Assembly (NCBI GenBank): GCA_963580455.1
Contig: OY756964.1
Location: forward strand, 21,240,001-21,304,000
Source of the DNA: Euonymus europaeus
Lineage: Eukaryota; Streptophyta; Magnoliopsida; Celastrales; Celastraceae
Direction: 5' to 3'
DNA: 64,000 nucleotides
How positions within the stretch are numbered: the first letter of the stretch is position 1; each line of letters opens with the position of its first letter. Below are positions 1 to 10,346 of this stretch, piece by piece. Made by a program: the position numbers and the translations under genes. The notes under the pieces are model-generated. The model searched no databases. It was not told where the DNA came from and worked only from the letters and a program-made list of their open reading frames with translations.

Positions 1-1189
1 CCCAAACTAGCTGGCCGTCACAAAACGTTTAAGCTGAAATTCGAGAACCTTTCCAAAGAGCCTCTCAAGTTTATGCTACAACCATAAGTTCAGTTTATTA
101 CATCTCAATGTAGATCCAACTTAGGAATGTATTTAGCAAATACACAGACAATGAAAGTGGGAGAATAAACCACTAATTATCATTTTTAAAACACTCGTAT
201 TCAAAATCTTCACAAAGCAGCAGCTCAATAACTGCTCACTTCGCACTTTCACTTTCAATCACCATGTATGCTTAGAACAAGGCTAATACATTACTTTTTT
301 CGGGCATAAATGACCTCATCGATTCTAGCCAAAGAAGGCAAGTAAAGCTAAACACATATGTAAACCAAAAAGTTGGCTACCGGCATCTAACAAAGGGAAC
401 TGGGAAAATCAAGAGCATCAGTTTTAGCATCCTAAGCAGTAGAAAAAAGCACATTGGTATTTTTCCGTCAGCAACTAAAGTTAGATACTACTCATACTAG
501 CGATAGACACATAAGAGTATATTATGCTTTTCCATCAACATGGTTCCAGACAAAGTGAAGAGCGCAGAGGGTTAATCACTCGGATACACTCAAACACATC
601 TCTACCACAGAGGTGCAGACTACAAATTTGAATCCCCCACCCACCACCTCAATTCCAAAAACAAGCTTCCCTATTTTCAAAAAGACAAATGTCAAAGAGA
701 GCATAAGGAAACATCTAGGAAAGAAAGAAAAGCCTAAGCCACAAAATGTGCATTTCATTGTTTTCTTCGTTCATGAACATAGAACTTGTCTGCCTAAAGA
801 GATTTCAATAAGTATAAAAATACTAATCTATGCATTTTTAAGGAACCATTACTTCCATTCTAAACAATAGCAATCAAAGGAAGAAAACTTCCAATCGCTT
901 ACTTTAAGCAGCACAAACAACCAACTTTCTTGACTGTAACAGTTCAATTCAACAAATTGATCAACTCAGTAACAGAAAACAAAAAGCAAAAAGCAAAACA
1001 TACAAAAAGAAAATTGAATGAATAAGCCAAAGAATGCAATAACAAATTCAATCACAATATTCCTTCTGAAAAATGGCCATCAAGCATTTTCATCTCTATA
1101 CCCTATAAAACAACAAAGCATCAAAGAGAAAAGAACAAGAAACCGAGACCAAAAAAATAAAAATAAAAAAGCAAGGGAAAGAAACATAC
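1..1189 (-). other. Intron 1 (partial) of the phosphoglycerate-mutase-like gene
   Basis: After the GTATGT donor at 1189-1184 (minus strand) I find no further exon of the histidine-phosphatase family down to the left edge. The stretch is A-rich on the plus strand and has no recognisable coding segment or transposon. The second exon, which in this family follows directly after the FDRVS motif, must lie outside the window. Confidence 0.55.
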
Positions 1190-1682
1190 TTGAAACGCGA
1201 TCAAAGACGTCGGCGGCGGACTCTCCTTCCGGGAACCGGTAGAAAAACCTCCCAAACCTCTCCCTGTTCTCCTTGATCACCTTCATTCGCTCCTCAACCT
1301 GGAAATTCCCGAAATCCTGTTCCCTCACCCTGCACTCCTCTCTCACTCCGATCACCCGATTCCTCGGAAATGCACGCCCAATCTCACGAAGCGTTGAGCG
1401 CGTACGCTCGTAAGGGGAAACGTAAAAGTACACGCGCCAGTTAGGACAAGACCCATTATCGGAAATGAGTGAAAGCAGGTGGGTCCCTGCCTGACGCGCC
1501 TGAGAAAGACCCACCGGCGTTAATGGGATCTTGTTGTCAGGGGTTGTTGCATATGCCGATGTGTCGAGGTTCCCTTCGGACTCGCCATGACGCACCAAGA
1601 TTATACGCTTCGGGCGTAACTTGGGATGGTGTTGTTGCAGGTCTTGTGGGTGCATTTGTTTTTCAATTCCTGGACTTCCCAA
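1190..1682 (-). CDS. Phosphoglycerate-mutase-like (histidine phosphatase) protein, exon 1 of a partial gene
   Basis: The exon encodes 164 residues of a plant histidine-phosphatase-superfamily protein of the AT74/AT74H type. The catalytic signature LVRHGESEGN is at residues 29-38, with the phospho-accepting histidine at 32. The second core arginine follows in YERTRSTLREI, and the acidic segment EECRVREQDFGNF and the stretch RFFYRFPEGESAADVFDRVS match the family's middle. At FDRVS a consensus donor (A|GTATGT) interrupts the reading frame; the open frame that continues past it is hydrophobic and unlike the family, so it is intron. The C-terminal half, with the second catalytic histidine, is therefore off the left edge. 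The family is usually cytosolic and its plant substrates are poorly defined, so a metabolic role cannot be assigned. The start is the first ATG of the frame. Confidence 0.85.
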
Positions 1683-1961
1683 CTTATGGAAAATTTATGC
1701 CCCCGAAACCATGACTTTCTGAGATTTTCTTTGATGTGAATGGGTTGGTCGATCTGCAAGTCAGCGACTCTCAACGAATACGAATTCGTTGGTCGTTTAT
1801 AGGTTCCACAAAATTTGATAAGACACTGTTATCTCCATGTGATTGGAGTGCTTAGCTGTGCAAAGGAGAAGGTTTGATTATACTTGAAGGCAGCCTTAGA
1901 AGGACAATGAGATGTATATAAAAGTAAATAAAGTCTGCGAGGAATTTCTTTTTCCGTTTTT
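1683..1961. other. Intergenic, promoter side of the phosphoglycerate-mutase-like gene
   Basis: This holds the upstream region of the minus-strand gene at 1190-1682. No TATA box could be placed with confidence and no other feature is visible. Confidence 0.3.
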
Positions 1962-3270
1962 TTTTTTGACAAATGAGATAGAAAGATTTGACGAAGCCTG
2001 TCTTTTGAGATGGCCTCACTTTATGTTTGAAAATTAAAAATAACAATAAAATAATAAATACTTTTGAAAATATTTCTATCATTTAACTAAGCCAAAATGA
2101 GTCGAGAATAATACCTCTCCTTCTTGGCGTTCAATTGAAGCAAGATATCGTGGTTGGAATTGTATTGCCGAGATGAGTTCAACGATTATCGCCTCTTCTC
2201 AATAAACTGTCGAAAAAGGTCAGATCGAGGCAAAACGCATTTGGGAATCCAAAATAGCTTTTGCCTTGATCCGGCCATTTGCGGCATCTGATAGAGGCTA
2301 AATTAGTGGCGTTAGATTCTTCTCGACCAGATGATTCCAACGCTACCAACCTCACCTAGTTCTGACATTGAAAATAGTCGTAAGGAAAAAAAAGTTTTCA
2401 GGTGCTCTGGAGCTTCGCGATGGCTTTCCGATGCCAGTGGACCTCTGTTTTAGCCATCGTAGATCGGGCTATACTCCTCTCGCAGTCATACTTCTTTTGA
2501 GGCCAGCGGCGATCATTTTATTGTCGGACAAAAAAGTTAAGCAAAAAGCATGAGATCACAATTTTCCTTCTACTGCTAGTGTAGAAATATTTTTCTTTCT
2601 AAAACTTGTATTTCTTTGTAAAATCATTTTTCCCTATAAAATCTAATTTTTTACTCAACAAACTCAAAACTCGGATTCACTACTAAAATCATATGTCTCA
2701 AGTGACGAATCTCAAAGCTCGGATTCACTAAACCAACCCTAACGGACTCAGAGAATGTATTCACTACAAAAATCTTAAATGTCACAAGTGTTAAACCTTA
2801 GGGTCCTAACTATTAAACCCTAACGAGTTCAAGTATCTTAAACACTGGGGTTCAAACTTCCAAAATTAGTCAAGACGCTATTTCCCTCTATAATAAACTT
2901 TTCTCTCTTTGACAAGCGAAAACTCGGATTCACTATTAAAACTTTATGTCTCAACTGATGAACTCAAAAGTTTGGATTCCCCAACCCAACAAATTATTAC
3001 CATTGAAAGCACTCAAAGCAATACCTAGATAAATAGGTCAATAATATCATTATAAGCTATACAGTTCTATTTCTTTTTGTAGAAAACTTTTTTTTCTTTA
3101 TAGAACCATTGAAAATATTTTTTTGATTTGGTAATCGCTTTTTGGTGTCAGATTGAGGCAAGACTAGTGACGTTGGCTTTGTGGTGTCTTCTTTCTTCTC
3201 AGTTTATAACATCGATATCCTTCCGTCATAAGTGAGATATTAATAAATTTGTGATGTGTCATGTCGCATG
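1962..3270. repeat. Dispersed repeat family R1, copy A
   Basis: This stretch is collinear with 5150-6770. Shared landmarks, in order, are an ACAAAT.AGATA segment, a GATCGAAGCAAGA-like motif, an imperfect palindrome around GCAAAACGCATTT / TTTTGCCTTGATCCGGCCA, the module CTCGGATTCACTACTAAAA, and the run AAACCCTAACGG. No open reading frame of note and no polymerase similarity are present, so it is a non-autonomous element or a degraded transposon interior. The AAACCCTAA words look like the plant telomere unit but occur singly, not in tandem. I could not define its ends or a target duplication. Confidence 0.6.
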
Positions 3271-3666
3271 GTTTTGAAAACCAGATCGATTGATTCGATC
3301 AATGATCGACCCTCAATTTGTCCAATTTATGGGACCCATCTAAATGTAGTCCCGTTTTTACTAAATATAGACCTACCAATGTAGCCTTCAAGATTCTAAC
3401 AAATCTTCCTACATACCTTTTGTTTTTTTCTTCACTTGTGAGTTGTGAGCCCCAAAAATGCATCAAATTGCGTACTACATTATTTAACTTAATTTTTTTC
3501 TTTGCCAACTGGGCATTGCACTAAACTGTTCCTAACATTTTTAAATTAAATTTTTTTTCGCTCATTAATGTTTGTTGTTATGTACCCAAATTTACACATC
3601 TCTGTTAATTAACTTGTAAGATTTGATTAATCGTTTTTTATGTAGTTGTTAAGATTATTATAATTT
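3271..3666. other. AT-rich intergenic sequence
   Basis: There is no coding potential beyond short chance frames and no recognisable element up to the SINE target duplication that starts at 3667. Confidence 0.3.
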
Positions 3667-3684
3667 TAAATTCTAAATATACTT

Positions 3685-3939
3685 GGATGGGGGCGGGATC
3701 CAAGAACCCGTCCTACCTCGACCCTACCCTAGACCAATGGATAGAATGTAAGATGCAAGTTATACTGCCCAATAGCAAAGGGAGCGGGAGTTTTCACGCT
3801 GCCCACCAGCGCTGAGCATAAAGGGTGTGTTGCTGGCGTGAATCGAATCTGAGCATCAAAGCACGCTGACTGACACGCTACTACTCCCACTTAAGGGTCA
3901 TGTCTCCCAACTTACCACTAGATCATATGCCCCGAGGGC
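3685..3939 (-). mobile_element. tRNA-derived SINE with perfect 18-bp target-site duplication
   Basis: The 255-bp segment is flanked by identical 18-mers (TAAATTCTAAATATACTT) at 3667-3684 and 3940-3957, the hallmark of LINE-mediated retroposition. Read on the minus strand it starts AGCCCTCGGGGCATATG and holds an RNA polymerase III A-box-like motif (ATCTAGTGGTAAGTTGG) and a B-box-like motif (CAGATTCGATTCACG). The A-to-B spacing is longer than in a tRNA. The 3' end is C-rich (CCGCCCCCATCC) with no poly(A). A shorter relative lies at 4114-4210. It is called a SINE on structure alone; the family is not named. Confidence 0.8.
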
Positions 3940-4113
3940 TAAATTCTAAATATACTTTATATATAACCTGGTGTAAAAAATACAATTACTAAAAAAAATA
4001 CATTAATTTAATTTAATTGATATACCATAGTAAGATAATTCTTTAAACACATTTAATTTATAGTAAATTCATGTTGTTGATACCAAACTTTTTGAGATAA
4101 ATGCTCATATGAT

Positions 4114-4210
4114 TCGGTTTGGGGTCGAGAAACCGAAACCCGTCTGCCAGTTCCCTGCCCTGGGAGTCACTGACAGATGTAAGTCGCAGGATGTGCAGCC
4201 TTACGGTAGG
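4114..4210 (-). mobile_element. 5'-truncated SINE copy with perfect 18-bp target-site duplication
   Basis: This 97-bp insertion is bounded by identical 18-mers (GATAAATGCTCATATGAT) at 4096-4113 and 4211-4228. Its sequence aligns with the 3' third of the SINE at 3685-3939 in the same orientation (shared AACCCGTC, CCCTnCCCT and AGATGTAAG blocks), so it is the same family truncated at its 5' end. Confidence 0.75.
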
Positions 4211-4228
4211 GATAAATGCTCATATGAT

Positions 4229-5149
4229 GTTGATTCAACTCATTACTACAATTCTTAATTTGGATTGTAATGAAAATTTAATTTTAATTTATTATTATAT
4301 GATTACATAAGTAATTTTGATTTGTTTTATCATTTTATGTGGATGCTAAATTTGCACCAGAGACATTGTAATGCTTAAAGAAGTAAAAATGTTTAAGGAA
4401 ATAACGTAAAATATACGTGGTTCAACAACTTGTCTACAGCCACGGGATGATCTGATATTTTATTAGGTAATGTTTGTTACAAATTGTGAGATGAATACAT
4501 TCTTATAGCCTTTGGAGAGAGTTAACTGTCTCTAATAACTCCCTTGGTAACTGCTTCTAGTAGTTGCAACTTTCGGATAACCTCTTCTGGCTAAGAACTT
4601 AATTGTTATCTTCTAGAATGCCTACGGGTATGGTATCATAGTCATCATGTGTGTAGCTTCTGCTTGGATACGGAATGTAGCTCCATATATGACATATTAT
4701 ATTTATTGTTATATTAAGACTTAAGAACTCATGAATGATTGTGAATTTTCTAATGGAGACATATTATTAATGTATTTATATATTATTGTGAATATTATAA
4801 AATATAAAATATTTTTAATTATTATTTATACTATATATATAGTAATTCATTACATTGAATCCGATTTCAACCACGATGGAATCATTGAATCATGAACAAA
4901 ACATTTAGTTTGGTTTGCGTTTTGTGTGTTTGTTCTGTGGGTCATGGATCATGGTGAAGGGAGTGTTAACGTGAAAATCAAAAAGAGGTTTTAGCATGTG
5001 ATAGAGGAAACGGTGTCCGGGTCCCACGTAAGATGCCCTTTCTTTACACTTTTTGTTCAGATCTGCTTTTTTTTCTTCGACCTTTTTTATTATCATTATT
5101 TAATAATATTAATTCATAAATATTAATATCCTATGTTTTAGATTCTTTT
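4229..5149. other. AT-rich intergenic sequence
   Basis: No gene is visible. The stretch around 4780-4850 is almost pure A/T. Confidence 0.3.
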
Positions 5150-6770
5150 TTTTTACAAATTAAATAGATAAAGAACCTCATTCTTTGAAATACATTGCTT
5201 GATTTTATTTTGAAATTTAGAAATAAATATAAAATGATGAATATTTCAAAAATATCTCTACCATCTAAGTAGGTCAAAACGGATCGACAATCATATATCT
5301 CTTTTTCAACATCTGATCGAAGCAAGACCGTCGCTGTTGAAATTGTGTCCTCAAGGCGAGTCCAATGGCGGTGGTCTCTCCTCAATCGGTGGCCGAAAAT
5401 GACCAAATCAAGGAAAAACGCATTTTGGACGTTTTGCCTTGATCCGGCCATTTTCATCATCGGATTCGAGGCAAAATAGACGACATTAGATTCATCTCGA
5501 CCGTATGATTCCCTCAAAGCCACCAACATCAGAAACTAACAGCAGCGACGGAAAGAGGTTTTCTGGCGTCATAGAAGCTTTTCGACGGCGAAGGACCTTC
5601 GTTTCAACCGCTGTTAGTTAGACTTTACTCCTCTCGCAATTGTGTTTCTTTTGAGATCAACGGCGATCATTTTGGTAGTATCAAAAAAAAGTTAGGCGAA
5701 AAGGAAATGAAATTACAATCTTCATTAATCACTTTTTCTCTATTAGACAGATACGAAGCTCAAATTTACTACTAAAACCCTATGTCCCAATTGATGAACT
5801 CCAAGGATCGAACGAAAAAATTAGACTAAAAAACATGAAATCACAATGTTCGTTCTACTGCTAGTGCAATAATTTTTTTTCTCTATAGACCTATATTTCT
5901 TTGAAGAACCTTTATTTCTTCTTAGAATCATTTTTTTCTCTATTCGGTTCGAATTCACTACTAAAACCTATGTCCCAAGTGATGAATGTCAAGGCTCGGA
6001 TTCGCTAAACTCTAACGGACTCAAGGAATGGATTCACTACTAAAATCCTAAATGTCACAAGTGTTAAACCCTAGGGGTCCTAACTGCTAAACCCTAACGG
6101 GCTTGAGTACCCTAAACACTGGATTCAAACTTCCAAAATCGGTCATAACTCTTTTTTCTTGTATAACGACTTTTTATCTATTCAACGGACCAAAACTCGG
6201 ATTCCCCATTAAAACTCTATGTCCTAACTGATGAACCAGAAAGTTTGGATTCGCTAAACGCAACAAAATCTTACTATTGGAAGCACTCAAAGCAAGACCT
6301 ATATAATGAGTCAATAATATCATCATAAACTATACAGTGTTGTTTTTCTCTATAGAATACACTTTTATTCTGTAGAACTATCAAAAATATTTTTTTTGAC
6401 TAGGTAATTGCTTTCGCATGACAGATTGAGGCAAAACGCGTTTTGACAGTTGTCAACTATTTTGCATCTATTCGTGCGGAAGTTTCTGATATCGAATCTT
6501 GACAAAGTCAATGGTGTTGGATTCATTTCGGCCTGAAGATTCCAATGTCATTGACCTCTCCAAAAATGGCAGAATCAAGGCAAAATGAGTTTTGGTCGTT
6601 TTGCCTCGATCTGACAATTTTCGATATTAGATCTTGGCAAGGCTAGTGGTGTTGAATTTGTCTCAGTCTAATGATTCTGACGTCATTGGTCTCACCTTGA
6701 ACCAAAATCAAAAGTATCTATAGGGAGAAAAATAATTTTTTCGTCATTTTTGGCTATAATAACGACGACA
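5150..6770. repeat. Dispersed repeat family R1, copy B
   Basis: This is the longer copy of the repeat at 1962-3270. The module that links a TTGCCTTGATCCGGCCA-like word to a following GATTC...CACC segment recurs three times (about 5440-5525, 6480-6560, 6600-6695), so the element has internal subterminal repeats, as is common in non-autonomous DNA transposons. The palindromic core around 5410-5455 could fold into a hairpin. No protein-coding segment is recognised. Confidence 0.6.
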
Positions 6771-6889
6771 AATCTGTAATTTCAATTTTTATCATTAATT
6801 CAATAAATTTAAAACCTGAACTATCAAAAAACTGTCAGCTGAGTAAATTAAGACCTAAGCCTAATTTTTCCTTTTTCTTGGATTTTTTT

Positions 6890-7255
6890 TTTGGTATATC
6901 GGTTTTCTTTTTTTTTTCGGTTTTATGGGCGCAGGAAGATGCAATTGTTCCATGGAAGCTTGGTCATTTCAAGAATACTCTTGATATGGCAAGAATGCAA
7001 GTACCATTGCTATCAATAATGCATATAGGGAGAGAAAGCAATGCCTTAGCTGACTTGTTGGCCAAGGAAGGAACATCTCAGGCTTCTAATTTTGTAATTT
7101 GGTTATGATTTTGTTTGTTATCTTTTGTTTTTTGTTTTTTCCCTTGTTTGTCTTCTACTTGAAGGCCTCTTTTGATCATTGATTTTCCTCCACCATTGGT
7201 GAGGACTTTTATGTTATCCTTGGCTAAGCCTATTTCATAAAATAAATAAAAAACA
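6890..7255 (+). mobile_element. LINE remnant: RNase H C-terminus and 3' tail
   Basis: The frame from 6935 to 7108 encodes WKLGHFKNTLDMAR followed by HIGRESNALADLLAKEG, the terminal H..R..N..AD.LA..G motif of the RNase H domain of plant non-LTR retrotransposons. The following 150 bp is T-rich, ending in an ATAAAATAAATAAAAAA stretch that fits a LINE 3' untranslated region with a short A tail. Reverse transcriptase and endonuclease are missing, so the copy is 5'-truncated and inactive. Confidence 0.75.
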
Positions 7256-7475
7256 ATTCTTATGACTCTGTAAATTAAAGTTCTATATATTTCCAGTCCT
7301 GTTGTGTATTAAATTGCAGTGATTAACCACTGATGTTCTACGCAGTTTACAGTTTTTAATTACTAAACTCGGAAACTGTTAGTGTAAGGTCTTTTATAGC
7401 TAGGAAGCCCTCGAGATGTGTGGATCCTTGATCTCAAATATTACAGAATTATAAAGATAAATTAAACTGCGACCA

Positions 7476-8081
7476 TTATTTCCTGGAAGGAGTGAAGTCG
7501 GCGTACCCAATTCCTCTACGTTTAGTAGGGAAAATCATGAACAAAACGCTTGCCAAGAAGCCAGCTCCTAGAGGCAAATTCACCATCAATGCATGCTCAT
7601 TAGGTCCTTGTTTAGGAAACAGACATGTTTCCACTTCAGACCTACTGAGGGCAAACACCAAGAACACAATCAACGAAGCTAAGGCATGCACAAAATCTAT
7701 CAAACAAATTCTGAACTTGTCCAAGAACTGTGGATTATCTTCCTCTCCGATTTCATCATCGTTGTTGAACATGTACATGCCCTTGAACGTGGCGATCCCA
7801 TAGAAGAGCTTCCCCTCTCTATTCGTGAAGCTATCGGTGAAGGAGGAGAGAAAACAAGCCACAGAACAACATACAATGATCCCTAGAGTTAGAAACTTGT
7901 TGACAACTTCACATTTTCCATTGTTGGAGAATGATGGAATTAGGGTTTCGAATGCGAGGACCGTGCCGGTCGGTAGAAGGTTTGCAAGGTTGGCTGCTGT
8001 GGCTAAGCTCTTGTTGCCATATTTTGGCAATTTAGAGGTAGATGGTGTTGCTGCTGGAATCTGGAGTCTATAATTATCCAT
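7476..8081 (-). CDS. DMP family (DUF679) four-pass membrane protein
   Basis: This intronless gene encodes 201 residues, the usual DMP length. A variable polar N-terminus leads into the family block ANLANLLPTGTVLAFETL, then hydrophobic segments near FLTLGIIVCCSVACFLSSF, FVHALASLIVFLVFAL and LGAGFLASVLFMIF, with the connecting SFTDSF and YGIATFKGMY motifs; the last segment ends in a GIGYAD-containing tail. DMP proteins sit in ER, tonoplast or plasma membranes and are linked to membrane remodelling, and some members to sperm-egg fusion; the sequence alone does not say which role applies. A TATAAA at 8140-8135 would put transcription start at about 8108, so I prefer ATG 8081 over the in-frame ATG at 8105. 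There is no sign of damage. Confidence 0.88.
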   Translation of the reverse strand: MDNYRLQIPAATPSTSKLPKYGNKSLATAANLANLLPTGTVLAFETLIPSFSNNGKCEVVNKFLTLGIIVCCSVACFLSSFTDSFTNREGKLFYGIATFKGMYMFNNDDEIGEEDNPQFLDKFRICLIDFVHALASLIVFLVFALSRSEVETCLFPKQGPNEHALMVNLPLGAGFLASVLFMIFPTKRRGIGYADFTPSRK

Positions 8082-8134
8082 AGTAACGATGAATGGGCAG
8101 TGCATATAGCTTATATGGGGTGTATTTCGTGTGC

Positions 8135-8140
8135 TTTATA
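8135..8140 (-). promoter_or_regulatory. Putative TATA box of the DMP gene
   Basis: TATAAA lies 54 bp upstream of the preferred start codon at 8081. It is the only consensus TATA element suitably placed. Assignment is by position only. Confidence 0.45.
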
Positions 8141-9555
8141 GGCAACTTTGGGTAGTGGGAATATTAATTTGGGAGAGTCTGTGCATTTACGTATGCATTT
8201 ACACATCTACAATGTGATGTAAGGCATTTGCGTCAGAGAATGCTACAGCAGCCTAATTTGTTTGCCACAAGAAACAACTATATCTACATGTGATTTTTGA
8301 ATATTTCATGTGTGTATACTAGTATATATAGCTCCTGTAACTTTTTTTTATATAAAAAATGGTGACTTATATATAGTTATATATATGTAGTCGCATGTAC
8401 AAATGAGAGAATTCTAGAAATCCATACAATTATATCCTATTGCAGAGAATAGGAATATTAGGCCTGATGGAGAAAACACGAAAGTGCGGGGTAATATGAC
8501 ACACCTTTCGAACCATTAGATGATAATTGTATAGCATCGAAATTGCAAAGCCCCGCATCTGCATATGCACCTTCAATTAGTTTTTTTGCCCTTGAGTAAA
8601 AGGTAAAAGGGATACACTTCCTCATAATTGCTTAATTTTAATTGGAATTATAGTTAGATTATTTTGGAGATATTTTTAATTAATTTATGGAACATATTTT
8701 TGATTTTAGTCTTAACATAATAAATTACCATACTTGGCTTTTGCACACAAAACTTGCAAGAAATAATAAATTAACACGTTAATTAAGTGTTGGCCTAATG
8801 GTGACCTATTCCTTGTGTGTTGGATTTTCTTTTTGGGTTGGTGTTTTGTTTGGGTAGTGGGAGTTTAGGCAAATTTGGACATATGCGCATATGTACACAC
8901 ATGAACTACTAGTGGCCTAATTTATTTGTTTACCATAAGAAACACTAACTTGATGCTTTCAATGTATTTATTAAGGAGTCAAGGGTTGGAATGAGATGGC
9001 ACCGTTGTTGGTGCATTTTTTATGGAAGTACAAAAAATGCTAAAATGTAATACTAAATATGTAGTTTGTGAAACTATAAGGAAAAATAATGAATTTCCAC
9101 AACAAGACCAATTTGTATTTAACCCAAAAATAAATGCCAAAAAATATACAATAGACTATGTAGCCTACTACATCCTCTATTTTTTAACCGTGAAAGAGAC
9201 CATACAAGTTTATCATTTTGATATTTGATGAATCTAAATTCAGTCATTAGACCTACACGTGTAAAAGTTATAAATTGAGCTAAGGGTCAAATTGTAAGTA
9301 GCAAAATATTCCTCCCAACAAACTTAGGGCACGACATCGGGCCAAACCATACACTTTAGGCTCAAGCCCAAATTGATCATTTGGGCTTTGAGTCACGCCT
9401 AAGCCGGACTTTGGGAAAAAATGACAGTCCAGGCCAACTTGGGCCTGGATGGTTCGGGTATGTGAGCCAAGCTTAATAATTAAAAAGCATAGCAAGACAA
9501 AATGGGTTTTTAATTAAAAACAACATATATCAATCGACATGATTCAAGAGACACT
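8141..9555. other. Intergenic sequence
   Basis: No gene is visible. Around 9300-9480 is a block rich in GGCC/GGGC words (GGGCCAAACC, TTGGGCCTGGATGG) resembling the subterminal sequence of plant hAT elements, but no paired termini could be found. Confidence 0.3.
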
Positions 9556-9790
9556 TTATATTCAAAAATGATAAAGATTTCAGTTATTTTTATCCCAAAA
9601 GTATTCCAACAATGTAGCAATGTGTGTCATTAATTCATTTGATGTGATTTTCGATAGGTAGCAATGTGTGTCATTAATTCATTGGATGTGATTTTTGTGA
9701 TGATGTAACTACATCCAATGAATGAGTGTCACACACTATTAATATATTTTTAGGATTAAAATCATTGGAATTCTAGCATTATTATTCTAT
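9556..9790. mobile_element. MITE, copy 1 (family shared with 31589-31780)
   Basis: The left arm (AATGATAAAGATTTCAG ... TTTTTATCCCAAAAGTATT) is an imperfect inverted match of the right arm (ATATTTTTAGGATTAAAATCATTGGAATTCTAGCATT). The centre contains a 40-bp direct duplication of a GTAGCAATGTGTGTCATTAA segment (about 9617 and 9658). The same arms and centre recur at 31.6 kb. No unambiguous target duplication was identified. Confidence 0.55.
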
Positions 9791-10346
9791 ATTATACATG
9801 TATATATAAATTATATAAAAACAAATAATGTGTATGTATCATATATCCAAAAATTCACCATTGTGATAGTCTCATTTGTCAGAAGACGTGATCAGGAGAC
9901 AACGTTATCAACGTTAGTGTTGCCCAGCTGACAAAAATGATAACGATTTTAGTTTATAAATTTCTTGTTCGTGTTGTCACTTGATAAAAAGACAAAAGAA
10001 TGGGGTGTCAACATTCTATATCTTGAAAAACAAATAATCAAAACTAAATTAAGCAAAGTTGTGATATAATTGAAATATAATCGATTGTAAATAAAACTGG
10101 TCTATTTAAATTAGAGTAATGGACTGGACTACCGGTCCTATAATGATAATGGGCTTTGAACAGATGGACTTGAAGTTGAATAAATGAAGTTCGGCCTAAC
10201 AAGAAGCAACCCATGAGTAAGCCTTAAACCAAGAACAAAGTTCCAGGCTTCCAGCACGAGCTGTAAACCTAGAAACAACCAGAGACCTCGAACGCATCGA
10301 AGAGAGACGATTCAATCAACAAAGAGAGGCGATTCGCGATATCACA
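9791..10346. other. Intergenic sequence and 5' region of F-box gene 1
   Basis: No coding segment. Unlike F-box genes 2 and 3, the 250 bp before the start codon shows no match to the conserved leader with its 5'-UTR intron. Confidence 0.4.

Noticed and set aside
1018..1242. Plus-strand frame at the phosphoglycerate-mutase-like gene
   Set aside because: A lysine-rich product of A-rich intron sequence, antisense to the exon.
2700..3000. AAACCCTAA words as a possible interstitial telomere array
   Set aside because: The unit occurs singly within a larger dispersed repeat, with no tandem run of the seven-base plant telomere unit.
7492..8073. Plus-strand open frames overlapping the DMP gene
   Set aside because: They are mirror frames of a well-supported minus-strand DUF679 protein and have no family resemblance.
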